Shown here one piece after another: positions 1-12,200 of a stretch of DNA of 64,000 bases (its first letter is position 1; each line of letters opens with the position of its first letter). Made by a program: the position numbers and the translations under genes. The stretch comes from Tyto alba. Lineage: Eukaryota > Chordata > Aves > Strigiformes > Tytonidae. The notes under the pieces are model-generated. The model worked only from the letters and a program-made list of their open reading frames with translations, did not search any database and was not told where the DNA came from. The stretch covers positions 9,971,989-10,035,988 of the forward strand of contig NW_024881322.1 in the NCBI RefSeq assembly GCF_018691265.1, in the 5' to 3' direction.

Positions 1-3000
1 TGGGCATGGAGCACCTCCTCACCCGCAGCGGCTCTCAGAAAAAGCCGCGGAAAGCTGCAGCCTGCCACGCCACCGGCCATCCCAGCACAGGCCCTTCCTG
101 CGTGGATCCACAACCCACGCACCCCAACCCCTCTGACCGAAGAGTAAGCCAACAGTTGCATTCCACACCTCTAGGTTTTGGAGAAATGTCAGGTCAAAGC
201 CTGCTAATTTACATTCCTAAGAATTTTCTGCATTCTTACCTTAAGAAACTGTGAAGAAAAAAAATTCCATGCATTTTGATACTATTCTTTCCTAAAAATA
301 AAAATTACAGGAATGTGCATGTGGCCCTGACCATCACACCTGTCTCTCACCTGCCTACCTAGTACCATTCCTATATGCTAAACCATCTTTTTATCATGTG
401 TGCTAAGTAATCCTCATGTGTATATATAGAACTATGTCTGATATTTTGAAAGATGCCTAATGCAATTTGGATTTCTTATAAAAATATATTAATAGAACTT
501 GAGCACCCAAATCCCCTAGATTAAAAAACAAACAAGCAAACAAACAAACAAACAAAAAAAAAAAAAAAAAAAACAAAACAAAACAGAAAACCTCAGTCCA
601 TATTTAATACACACACCAAAATGAACATTTTATTGCTACTGAGGAGGGGAAATATTCAGCTGTTCAAATGATTCTTTAAATTAAGATAATTAATCAGGCT
701 CAGCTGTCATCAGGTAGCAACAAAAAAGGCAATATAAGCTTTTATAAAGCTCGGTGGACTGTCCCATGTTTTATAAGATAAACGTTGCACAGGAGAACCT
801 GGAAACTAACTGCTGCTTGTCTGTCACAACCAGGATACAGTCACCAGCCCATTGGGACTAGAAGCCAAAGTCAGTACATCTTTACACAAACTATTTTTCA
901 TGGGCAAAACAGAACCGAAGCTGATCTCTAATTGTGCAGAGGGAAGGCAGCAAAAAAAAAAAAACAATTTTACCTAGGCAGGAGGCAACAAGAGAGTAGC
1001 AGCCTACTACCAAATGCAGGAGTTAAGGAAGCAGTTAACTTTAAGTCCCTTATCATTCAGCAACTGTGCTCACAGCCTAATCCTGGGCAGCTGAAAGGCC
1101 TGACATCGCTGAGGTCAACATCAAAGAGTAAGAACAGCTTTTTAAATTAGAGTTGTCAAGGATAAACGGCCCTGAATAAATTTAAACAGGGGAGCAGAAT
1201 ATATCTAATCATCGGTGGACAAGAGCTCTGGAAAAGTCATGGGGGCAAGAACCTAACTAAGTCTAAAAGGAAGACTGATGATGCAGCAGGATGCTTTGGA
1301 AGCACAGTGTGAACAAGTACTTTTTTTTATTGCCAGGGCTCCTCTTCACTGCTTCGACACTGCCTTGTTTCTTCATGTAACCTTTCCACGGGTGAAGCTA
1401 AGCCACCATCAAATCACACTAGGAGCAATTCACACCTACTTGGTACTTACTCAGTACAGCTGAAAATGACTGAACAATCTGAAGGGTAGCTGCCCCTATT
1501 TTTCTAGATGATTACAGAAAATGCACCTAACTGCTACACTGCAATTGACACAGATTATTCTTTTTGCATTGTGCCAAGCAGCACTGAAATATTTTTTTGT
1601 GGAACAATTTCACAGTGTTCACTACAAGGGATCAGCCCTACTGATTTTAAACCATTGGCATTCCAAAAACCTGAAATAGCTTTGTACCCCAGTAGCAGGG
1701 ATTCTCTAAATTTGAAAATTAAGGAAAATAATCTGTGAATTTTAAGCAGAACTGTAACTATTCTTTAATAAATCCAGGTGTAGATACTCTTATTATGGAG
1801 CATGACTAAATCCACTTTGGGGTACGTTAAGCATTCGTCTGCATGCCCAGAGGAACTATTACACAGTGGTTCTTCATGAAGATGTGATTAGAATTACCCT
1901 TTCTCTTATTCCCCAGCTTTTAAATTCCTGGTTTTGCTCATTGTATGGTAATTTCCTTAAATGGACCAGCTTTTCTTAAAAGACCAGGAATAATTAACTA
2001 CACAGGAAAAACATCACCCTCCAATCAATTCAATACTGCAATGCAAAGGACAATTAATAGAGCTGTTTCATGGGAGTTATTTATTATTTTTTTAAAAAAT
2101 ACAAGTATTAGCCAACATGGGATAAATAAAATCCTCAAACAAAATGGGAACCCCTAAAACTGAAAAGACAGAGAAAAAGAAACTCACATTTTACAAGAAC
2201 TTCTTTTAGTGGAAAAAGCTATTAAACAAGGCCTCTCTGTGAAAATCAGGTTTTAATTAAATCAGGCTAGCATGTGCAAGATACCAGAGATAAAATGAAA
2301 TACTGGCACTTTATGAAATATGCCATCCTGTAAATCAAAAGTAACTTTTTTTTTTTAAATTAGTGTTTGGTTTCTTTAAGCTTCTTTTGTCAAGAAGACA
2401 GCAGGTGGAGGCCACAAAGTTTTAAAGTTCAGTTTAGTTCATTATATCAAGCTCTGCTTTTTTTTTTTTACAGTTCTTATTTCATTGGACCTTTACCCAT
2501 TAACACATGGGTGAAAATAGTCAGGATGTTTGTCAGCTAAACCCATAGAGCACTAGTGTATGTACTTCACCTTCAAAATGCATGAACAGGCCAGCTTCCA
2601 GAAACAGTGGTTTCACATCCTGACAAATGGTTCTGGTATCTTTTTTAGTACAAGACTCAAACTCAAGAATTTGTGTTATTTTAACTGTATCATTTTGTGT
2701 GCTACTGATGGAAATCAAAATATTAAACTGTGTGCCCCAATGTAAATTGAAGCTTCTACTGGTAGGATTTAACTTCCAAATTTAGAATAAACTTAAGTCA
2801 CATACACTTTCTTTACTATGGTATCCACTGATGTGCTATACCTACACTGAACAATAAGAATCCTCTGAAAGTGGGTAATGCCTTGTTCCCATAAGTAAAC
2901 AAAACTAAACTGCGTAAAAAAAAAATAATTCAGATCATCACTATGATCAGGTCCTAAACCCATGGGTGCAATGCAACTGTATGTCAGTATTTTGGTACTG

Positions 3001-4155
3001 CCTTGAGGACAATCCTGTAATAATTACATAATAAGCCTACAGGATAGCAGAATTTGGAAGCTGGAAGCAAAGCAATGCTGAAGGAATATAACTATTCTTC
3101 CACAAAGAACTATCTTCACAGCAGTGAGGAAAAAAATCTACCATCTCAATGCACAGGATGTACCTTGACACTGACAAGAATTCTGAAAGCCTCATGCCAT
3201 TTTAATAATTTTCCCCAGAATCTAAACTTTTGTATTATGAAACAAGTTACTTTGTATTAAGTTGAGAAAGCAAACATAAGAGGAATTATTTAAGTTTCCT
3301 GCCAAATTTATTCTTACTGTCTAATTTATTTATTAGGTACTGATTTAAAAATAAAGGCATCAGAGCTTGATTTACAGCAGATTTGTGAAAGTCTGATTTA
3401 GCATGGATTCAGACTGGGAGCTGCACTTCCTGAGTGATAAACCACATCAAGCTCTCAGAGTGACAGACGTACAGCTAATTGATTAATTATTCTTTTGCTT
3501 CCTTGGGTTTTAGCTATACTTGAGATGTCAAATTTGCAAGCCAATCAAGATACTAGACTATCTCTCGGGGTCCCAATTTATCAAGGCCTGTGCTTAACCA
3601 GAAGCACACAGCAGAGTTCTATTCAAAGCCACCAGGGAAATAAGCATGCTTCGGAACTTTCTAATATAAGGCCCTTTAATATATTACAGTTTTCCTTTAT
3701 GGAGTTATCTGCAACATTTACCATTAGCTAGGACCAGCAAATAATAGAAATTCAAACTGGCACAATGACTCTTACTTTCATCTCACTAACATCAACAATT
3801 AAACTTGCCTACAATCAACCAGGTAAACCAGTCAAATTTAAAAGGGGCATTGGGGAAGGTGGGTAAATTATTTGCTTGTCACTCAAACTAAGAAAGAAAA
3901 CAGAACAAAAGCCTTACTTCAGAAATAGTAAAAGCCCCTGCAGAAGTCACAGAAATGAAGCACTCATTCCACAAGCAAAGCAAGGCTTCGTCAGAAAATT
4001 TTAACAGGCAAAGAGCAGAAAACAGAGAAGGTTGAAGACTTGTTGAATGAATATGCACAGTTGTATTTACATATAAAGATTAAGCACAAGAGCCTGAACT
4101 CAGTCATGCAAAAGAAGAGGTAGTGTGCAAGGTGATGATCTAATCATGTTCTTAC
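1..4155 (-). other. ELMO1: ELMO1 intron after coding exon 6 (partial)
   Basis: This is intronic sequence running out of the window. It is AT-rich with scattered A and T runs and a CAAA-type microsatellite near 530-595. No exon, RNA gene or classifiable transposon was recognised. The open frames here are 60-80 codons long, lack family resemblance and are what chance gives in AT-rich DNA. Confidence 0.75.
529..595. repeat. (CAAA)n microsatellite merging into poly(A)
   Basis: Several tandem CAAA units run into about 19 consecutive A (555-573) and then further CAAAA units. This is a simple repeat, with no recognisable retroposon body attached upstream. Confidence 0.85.
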
Positions 4156-4191
4156 CAGGGCTTCATTATCTTCTGCAATTTCTGATATCGT
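4156..4191 (-). CDS. ELMO1: ELMO1 coding exon 6 (36-nt exon, residues 138-150)
   Basis: This 36-nt exon supplies the last base of Glu138, then RYQKLQKIMKP and two bases of Cys150. It continues exactly from the phase-2 end of coding exon 5 and matches ELMO1 after GTE. The acceptor is AATTTTGCAG, with only a short T tract, and the donor is GTAAGAAC. Because the length is a multiple of three and both ends are in phase 2, skipping would delete 12 residues in frame. No further ELMO1 exon (expected to begin with the FGDMLSF segment) is visible between here and the left edge, so the gene continues outside the window. Confidence 0.95.
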
Positions 4192-5762
4192 CTGCAAAAT
4201 TAAAACTTGCACGTGAGGAGCTGCACTTTAAAACATCTGTACTCTATTTACCTATACATACACACGCACACCCCCACACCCATACCTGATTCATAAAATT
4301 CAAAGACAGACACACAATAAGAGGCAGTAAATTACTAACAATTTGCTGTGAACAGAAACAGTTCAGCAACCAGTAAAGAAAAGAGAACATTCAAAATTAA
4401 TTTCAAATATTTGTTCAGAATACTTGTGCTAACTTCTGTTAGGGAAAAAAGCAGAACAGAAAAGACAGTTGATAGGAGAAATATATCAGATTTCTCTAAA
4501 ACCTGTTTCTCTTGACCATTAAAGCCTGTCTAGGCATCTTAAATTAGCTAAGTATTTCTGTAAAATAAGTTGTTGGTAAAAAACAGTAAAGGTTTACACA
4601 TTAAGCATTTTCTGTCTCGTTGCTATGACGTGTATTCCATTGCCCGATAAACTCATTTATTTCCAGTCTCCATCACTGATACTGATGTCAGAGTTGTGAG
4701 CATGCTTGAAAGTTGTTGTGTAGCTAGGACCACCACAGACCAAAATCCCAACCTTCTGAAGTCAGGGACAAGTTTTCTGTTGACTTCAAAGGGAGGCACA
4801 GAATTTACCCTGGGTTTTTAACCACAGGATTGCATTTACTCAGCAACTCAAAACCATCTCGCACCAGCTCCATGACACATAAATACAGCGCAGCAGTCTT
4901 GTTCCAACAGAGTGTGTAAACTCACCCGTAGCTCTCTTGCTCTTAAAATTCACACACCAATGGACATATCTAGACCCAAGGTGCTGAATCAACCCACGTG
5001 AGAAAGACAACAATCTGCTTAAGGATGTCACTTATTGAGTCAGATTCTAAAAGGCCAAGCTACACACCCAACCTTCAGGTGTGATGCTATTGCTTTCTAG
5101 TAGCTTCTGAAACACTTGGTTACTAGTTGCAACACGAGGTTTAAGGTACCCCACAGATTTTTTTTATTTAGGCATTTTCTACTTTCCCCCCTGAGATATA
5201 CACTGTCGTGTCTCATTGGTGAACCAGAAGCTATGGCGTCATGTTACTATATTCAGAAAACTGGAAGCCAAATATTAAGGGGGGGAGGAGGAGGAGCAAA
5301 TAATAAGTACATTTGAAAACTGTAGCCCACTAATCACAATTTGCAAGTCATCATCCTGTTAATATTTGGCTTCAGAACTGCTGATTAGGCTACTAAGCAA
5401 GCTGAAGAAAGAGACTATCAATGGTAAAAATGGCATTCAAGATAAATAACTTCTTTTTAGAACACCACTTAAGAAAAAAGAAAAAAAAAAAGAAAAAAAT
5501 ATCCATCTCCTATTTAACCCCTTCTTGTGTCTCCTAAATCTACTTCACAGTTTCATTTCAAAGGGTTGGCTGCAGCTCCACACTGGGCAAACTATTGTTC
5601 AAAAGGAGAACAAAGAGTTCCCTCCTTCCTCCCTGTCCCCTTCTCCTCAGGTCTTCTCCTTTGCGCTTGCTGACACGCTGTTCAGCCCACAACAGCTCTA
5701 GGACTCCAAGCTCTCCAACCACTGATTCAACTCTCTCCCAGAACTTGGCTGGATTTTATTTC

Positions 5763-5786
5763 TTTTTTTTTTTTTTTTTTTTTTTT
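5763..5786. repeat. 24-base T homopolymer
   Basis: An uninterrupted run of T. On the ELMO1 sense strand it is poly(A). No flanking retroposon or target duplication was recognised. Confidence 0.9.
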
Positions 5787-8700
5787 CCTGTTGGTAGAGC
5801 AGTAACTCCTCCCACCTTGCATTTTCCATTCTGTTTATGCAGAAGTAATGTTGTGCTTTCTACAGAGACCTCGTGAGTCCATGTATAGACTCTTTTCAAG
5901 AAGGACCAGTCTCAGGAAGGGCAGCTTTTGGGCTGGCTTCTGTAATCATCAGGGGAGAAAACACACAGAGTACACGACAGGAACAGTGGTTTGAAATCCT
6001 TCATTGCTAGCTGTGAGCTGCAAACTAACGCCTGAAGGTAACGATAGCACAGTTTACCACATATCCAAGCACACATTGGGCTACAGCCTAGCTCAAATTA
6101 GTGACAACGTTTTGTTCTTGTATGGCTTTGGTTCTTTTATGCTACAATAGCTATCTGTGTAGCCAGTAGCAATGAGCTAACAAAAAGCATCCTGATGATC
6201 AGGCAGCCTTAAAAAGGGGAGAAAATTACCCTCAACATGCTTTTAGGAGCAGAAAAGTTCAAAGCATTTCCCACAGTAGGAGATCCCAACTTCAGCAGAG
6301 TGTCATTCCTGTCTGTGCTTCTCCAAACGGAGCGCTTCCTTATTGTGGCAGACTCTGCTAAACCCTAACAAGAACAACCACCACCACAAATGGGTTTTGT
6401 CATCTCCCAAATGTGTGTGGATCCAGGCAACCTTATGCAGCATGTCAGCAAAACTTCATAGCATCCTTCTGAGCCCAATTTTTAAAACAGCTGCTTTTCA
6501 CCCAGGTTCTGACTTTGGCTCAGCAGCAAGTAAACTTGAAATTGGTGCTGTGTCTGTCTGACATCAAAGAGAAACAAGCGTGGTGTTTGCAAACTGGTAG
6601 CACTTCAAAGGGCAGACTCAGTTTTGCCAGAGATTTTTCACAACAGGCTATAATCAGGCACATTTTCTCCATGACTGAGCCCAGGGATTAAAGAACAAAT
6701 ATTTGAGCCCTAGAACAAAACATGTAGACAGCAACTCTTAGCTTTTACTGGCCTCTTGTCCATCTTGAGTTAATTCGCAATCAGGTAACTTGAGGTCAGA
6801 TGTGCATTGTAGAAGAAAACATAAATTTGGAATAATATGGAGAAATAATTGAATCATACAGGACTTTTCTGGTGAAGCAATACAAAGCAAATTTTGACTT
6901 GAGAGGAAGGATAGCCATCATGTTAGACCGAAGAATTCCAAATAATCTCAGTTGCTTTGGAAAGTGTGGTAAGAGCAGCAATTAATCTAGGACATCAAAT
7001 GTTGCAGCAACATGGTACAGGATGATTATAGATAGACTTCTACCACTGAACAGGTAGAGGCTGTTATCTAAAGGAGTGCATGCTTTCATCACATCATTAA
7101 ACCAAAAACCTAATACAGAAGGACCTAGCATGAGCAGGAGTTCCTCTCGTTCACCCACAAACCACGCTGAAGTTACGACAAGTAGCCAAGCTAACTCTTC
7201 TAACAAGTCAGCCTAGAAAGGAACAAGTACAGTCTGCCACCCCCATCAGCTTTGCTCTTTCTATGTATACATAAGTGTTGTTTCTTCTAGAGGGTTGACT
7301 TTGTGACAGCAACCAGATAGTTCTGAAAAATGCTTCTGGGATGAGTTACCACAGGTATGGTCAAAAATGCAGAAAGTCTTACTGATCTAGACACTGTAAT
7401 TAGCTCAATACATATATTTATCTTTTTTTTTTTTTTAGAAACTATCCCTCAGTTGCACTTGCACAGATGGGAACAAAACCATGGCCAAAACATAAATGTT
7501 ATGAGGGTAAATTAAATAGAGTTTGTGAAAGATTCAGATACTGTAGTGGTGAAAGACAAAAACAGACAGCAATTTTTATACAGGGAGAGATCTCAAAACA
7601 AATGGCAACATAATGCAAAATAAACATTAACTACAAGCTATTGGTTTAGACATTTTGCTACCATAATATGTTGCCTGTTTAGCTTCAGAGGAACTTCATG
7701 ATACATTTCCAGCTGAATCCCAAGGAGCAACAGTTCCCTTTGGACTTCCCGAAGCCATACAGACTTAATACTTGCTCAGATACTGCAGGTTATGTCACGA
7801 ACAGCTTCCAGAGGAGACCAGCTTAGCAAGGACCCAACTAGATCAATGCCTATACATTCATGTGCAAAACCTGCTGTACAAGGACCAAAGATACTCCCAG
7901 TTGGGGTACACATGGTGCACAGTAAGGGCTTACCTGCACTGGGTAGAACAACTAAAATGTCCCATTGTGGAAGTCAGCGTGGACCCACTGGAGTCAAGGA
8001 TGCCAAGAACTGAAGCAGCCACACCACCTCACCACAACCAACATTTCTGAGCCTGCACTATTTAAACATGCGCAGAGTAGGATAAAAATACCACTATGGA
8101 TAAAAGCTTTTCATGCAGTATGGACCTGTAGAGGGCCATTATTATCAAAGGTGAAAGGTGTTCACAAAAACCTCCTCCTCTACATGAAAACAGATGGGAT
8201 AATGACCTGCTAACCACATTAAATACATATTTGGCTAATGTTTTTCAGACAAACACAAGGATAGCCCTCATTCTGGGTAACAGGCAGTGTTTAGAAATAT
8301 GACAAGACAAATACACAGGAGTATGTATTTCTGGTTTCTGTATATATCAGGTGTAGCTACGTATAAAAATGAAGTCTGGGGAACACTCTGGCCAGCAGGT
8401 TGAAATAAATTATCTGGATGAAATCTGCAAAATGACTATGAAGTCATGCAGCAGCACTCCCACTCCTCACAGCCACCACAACATCCCAGTCACCACAGTC
8501 CAAGAGACAAAGACATCATGAAAAGTTGCAGAAGTGGAGATTTTAAGTTCTTCTCCCTATCTTTGCTGGTTCCTTAAATACCACACTTTTGTCTGGAGTT
8601 AAAAAAAAAAAAAAAATTATTTTTGTCCAGCCTGGTACTCCAAAGAACATTTGGAAATATAAATCCACTGCTGGAATTACCCTTTTTATCATATTTTACA

Positions 8701-8803
8701 AAAGTGGTTCCCAAACAAAACCCAGTAAAACTGTCATCTCTCCTCTTCCCCGTTCCTGTCAACAAGGTGTTGGTATCACCACCTAGCAGGGGTCATTTAA
8801 ATG

Positions 8804-8808
8804 CTAAT
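8804..8808. repeat. Left target-site duplication CTAAT
   Basis: This 5-bp sequence directly precedes the LTR and is identical to 9283-9287 on its other side. Confidence 0.85.
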
Positions 8809-9282
8809 TGTTGTGGTTTGAGCCTACTCAGCAGCTAAATGCCACACAGCCGCTCACCCACCCTCCCCCCACTTGGGAATGGGGAGGGAATCAGAGGGGC
8901 AAAGGGAGACTCGCGGGTTGAGATAAAAACAGTTTAATAACAGTAACAGAATAATACACTGACAGCAATATCAGCAGGTAATGTACAATACAGCTGCTCA
9001 CCACCTGCTCCCGGCCAGCAATCCCAAACACAGAGCCCCCACAGCCACACTCCCACAAGTGGCAGCCTCTCCCAGCCCTCTCCTGCCTTTATATGGTGAG
9101 CACAATGTCACATGACATGGAATATCAGCCAATCGGGGCCCAGCCCTCCAGCTGTGCTCCCCCCACCCCCGCACACGGGTGAGGGCACTGGGACCTGGGG
9201 AGCCCCTGGGGTCTCAGGGTGCTGCAGCACTCCTCCAGCTACTAAAACCAACAGGAACTCTATTCCAGCCAGAACCAGGACA
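8809..9282 (-). mobile_element. Solo LTR of an ERVL-like endogenous retrovirus (474 bp)
   Basis: The element starts TG (TGTTGTGGTTTG on the plus strand) and ends CA (CCAGGACA). It is flanked by a perfect 5-bp direct duplication, CTAAT at 8804-8808 and 9283-9287. Read on the minus strand it has LTR parts in the right order: an inverted CCAAT box at 9128-9134, a TATA box (TATAAA, 9088-9093) and an ATTAAA polyadenylation signal at 8933-8938. Its 3' part (TTTTATCTCAACCCGCGAG) is of a type I recognise from bird ERV LTRs. No internal gag, pol or env sequence is attached, so it is a solo LTR left by recombination. A 5-bp duplication fits class III (ERVL) elements, but the class is inferred. Confidence 0.88.
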
Positions 9283-9287
9283 CTAAT
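9283..9287. repeat. Right target-site duplication CTAAT
   Basis: This 5-bp sequence directly follows the LTR and is identical to 8804-8808. Confidence 0.85.
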
Positions 9288-12200
9288 ATTCTTAAACAAC
9301 AGCAAGGTAAGGCAAACAAAAGAAGAAAAAAGTAAGAAAAGGCATTTAGGATGGGGGGAGTACAGGGAACAGTAACTCTCCCTTTCTTCTCTCCAAAGAT
9401 GTGATCTTTGATGGTTCAATCTTCAAATGAGGTTTTTATCTAAAATGCAGTGTGCACTATATATATATAAAAGACATTGATCAGAAGGATACACAAGAAA
9501 TTGTCCTCGTGTGTGTGGAGAGGGAAGGTGGAATCCAAGCCTGAAGACTGATGGGGAAACAAACTCAAAAGAGAGCAAGCAGGGGAAGAATAAACCAACA
9601 AAAAAAATTCAACCACAAAGAAAACCTACCCCACTTTCTTCCTTTATGGGAACTGCACTGAAAGACTGGGCTGCAGCCCTTTCTCATTTTCCTGCCATTA
9701 CCATCTCCACAGTGGTATAACCAGATAACCTGATTTTATATACTCTTTTGGACTTTTGCCTCAAAGACAATAGTCATCCTCTCCCGACATTACAAAAGCA
9801 CTAAGAAATGAAGATTGCATAAAGCCCCTGTTGGACAGGAATTGATTTTGGCAGCAATGTCAGATTAAGTAATCAATGCTTCCAGGTGAAGCTTCACAGG
9901 AATGGCTGAGTCTGTCTAACAGCCCAGTGCTGTCAAAAATACAAATTATTTTCCTCCCTCCATTAGCTGTCTGATTTTCTGCTGGATTAGCAAACTGAAT
10001 TGGATCACTGAGAAGCCAGACGAGCACGGAGCTGAGCAAGAGAGGGAGCAGGTACTACACAGCCGGTAGCCAGGAAGGGTGGGAAATGACCACTTTATTT
10101 AGTGGCAAAGACCTACCTACCAGTTTAGCACTGTTCATATCTTCTGAAAAATCATTTTCCATTTACCCAGTGAGCTGTGCTTACACAACTGTTTTCTGGG
10201 GCAACACTGTGAGCTCAATCAGGGAACTGAACTGAGTTAAGGAATATTGTATTAAAAGTAGCCCTTTTTGTCACTTTTAATAATCTACATCAGTGTTCCA
10301 GTCTAGCTTGCTACAAACAGGACTAGCGTAACTCTTCAGATGAAGCAGGACAGGAACAAGTGGCTGTGAGCAAGGGCCGCTTAAGTGTTTTGACAGCATT
10401 ACTGAAATACTCATCAGACTGGGATGGAAAAATCCATTAGCAGGTATGTGAGCAAATGTCCCAAAAAGCGTGTTAAAGTCGGAGTAACTCCAAACTAATC
10501 TGTCTTCAGTTTTCCACTGGGCTGGTATACAGTATTATCTCTGTAAGACAAGCCAAGAGCTAGAATTTCACTGAACAATACAATTTGTCCTTAAAGCATG
10601 CACAATTGCCATCTCAGGGGCTTCCAGCTGTACAGCAGCCAACTCTGCAACGGCATGTGTTTAATAGAAGACTCTGCTTAGTTGAGAGTCAAAACTCACA
10701 CAAATACACATTTATTTAGAAGCTTCTATGATCTAGCTGCATTTACTATTTCCAATAAGAAGATGACAAAATTTAACAACCATCCCAATTTAGAGTGATT
10801 TTTTCTCTCCAATACATGCACTAAGCAATTACTACTCCCTTAAAATCAAAACCAGGCTATCTGCAACCATGTCCAAGCAGCAGCAACCAGCATGTTCCTG
10901 TGCGACAACTGTACTAATAAAGCTGCTCAGCACAGCCACATCGATGAAGCAGACCTCTGAAGAACAACCTTCTCAACAGCAGCAGAAACAATTCTGGTTA
11001 CTGTCAAGACAGCTAGGCTTAGCATAGTCTCAGGTTTTTTGTCAAAAAACGGTGTGTTATTTCTGCCAAATGACAAGTGACAGAGACCATGATAATGCCA
11101 ATAAAAAAAATACTGAAAATTCTGCATAGGCCTTCCTCCTTTCCTTCCCAGTCATGAGATTATTATTATTACTGGTAATGACAAATATAAATCTAGATTC
11201 CTTTTATTAACTCTTTGGCCTTTCAATATTTATGGCTTGCGACTTATATTTTCCTTTTCTTACTTTATAAGGGACTTTGAGGGTTTTTTTTCCTTTTAAG
11301 GAAGGCTGAGAGTCTGTCCCAGTCACACAACTCTTCTGATACATCAAGAAAAACAAACACATCTTTACCAGTCTTCTGTTACATCAGCAAGACTACCTAA
11401 ACAGCCATAATTTTCTGAAATACGAATTCTGGGCTAGACTCTGGAATACAGTTCTGAATGAGAGAACGGCATTATCTCAGATGGGGTAGCAAGGAGACAT
11501 GAATGTGTCTTCCAGTTTGGTTCCTAAACACATTTTTCATCAGTCATTATGGCAACTAGGATCTTCTAGCATGGCTCTGCTTCTGCCTCATTTTAGGGCA
11601 TTGCCTTCTTGGGGGGGAGAAGCAGCACACCCTTACACTTCTCTTTTTACGTTGTCTGTACCTCCAGCCAGACGGACTGCATATTCAGCTCCCCTTAACT
11701 AGGCATGATCTGGGCTTCAGACAAAAAATTTGTGCTAAAAGTGCTATGGAAGACTCTTTCTGAAAAGTCTCTGAAAAGTAAAATAACAGTGTGTGCACAC
11801 CCACGCCCCTCTGGTGATACAAATGTACAAAGTCTGAGAAATTACTGGACACAATGGTTAATTATAAAATAGAATCAGCATTTACTTGTGCTTCATGATC
11901 TAACTTATCGTGCAGTCTCTGCTATAATTTATAGGTCACCCAAACCATAAAAATAAATATAAAACCAGCTTTTTTTTTTTTTTCTTCAGTTAATAAGAGA
12001 CTCATAGCATGCTCTGGAAGCAAGAATGAGCCTGAAGGAAAAACAAAGGTAAGTCATCTCAGTCAACAGGATTGAAATAGATGTGGACTGTTTCTAAAAC
12101 ATGTTGCATCTCTGCTGGTATAGATATATTCGTATTGACAAGATGCATTCTCAGCTTCATTAGGGCCCCATGAACCCTACAATCTGCGTACCACCAATCC

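Noticed and set aside
8690..8715. AGTGGTTCCCAAAC, resembling a hAT terminal repeat
   Set aside because: No matching inverted end or target duplication was found nearby, so a 14-base similarity is not enough.
9108..9419. A 103-codon minus-strand frame and an 87-codon plus-strand frame
   Set aside because: They overlap the end of the smaller solo LTR and flanking intron. There is no domain, and the two frames are opposite-strand shadows of a GC-rich stretch.
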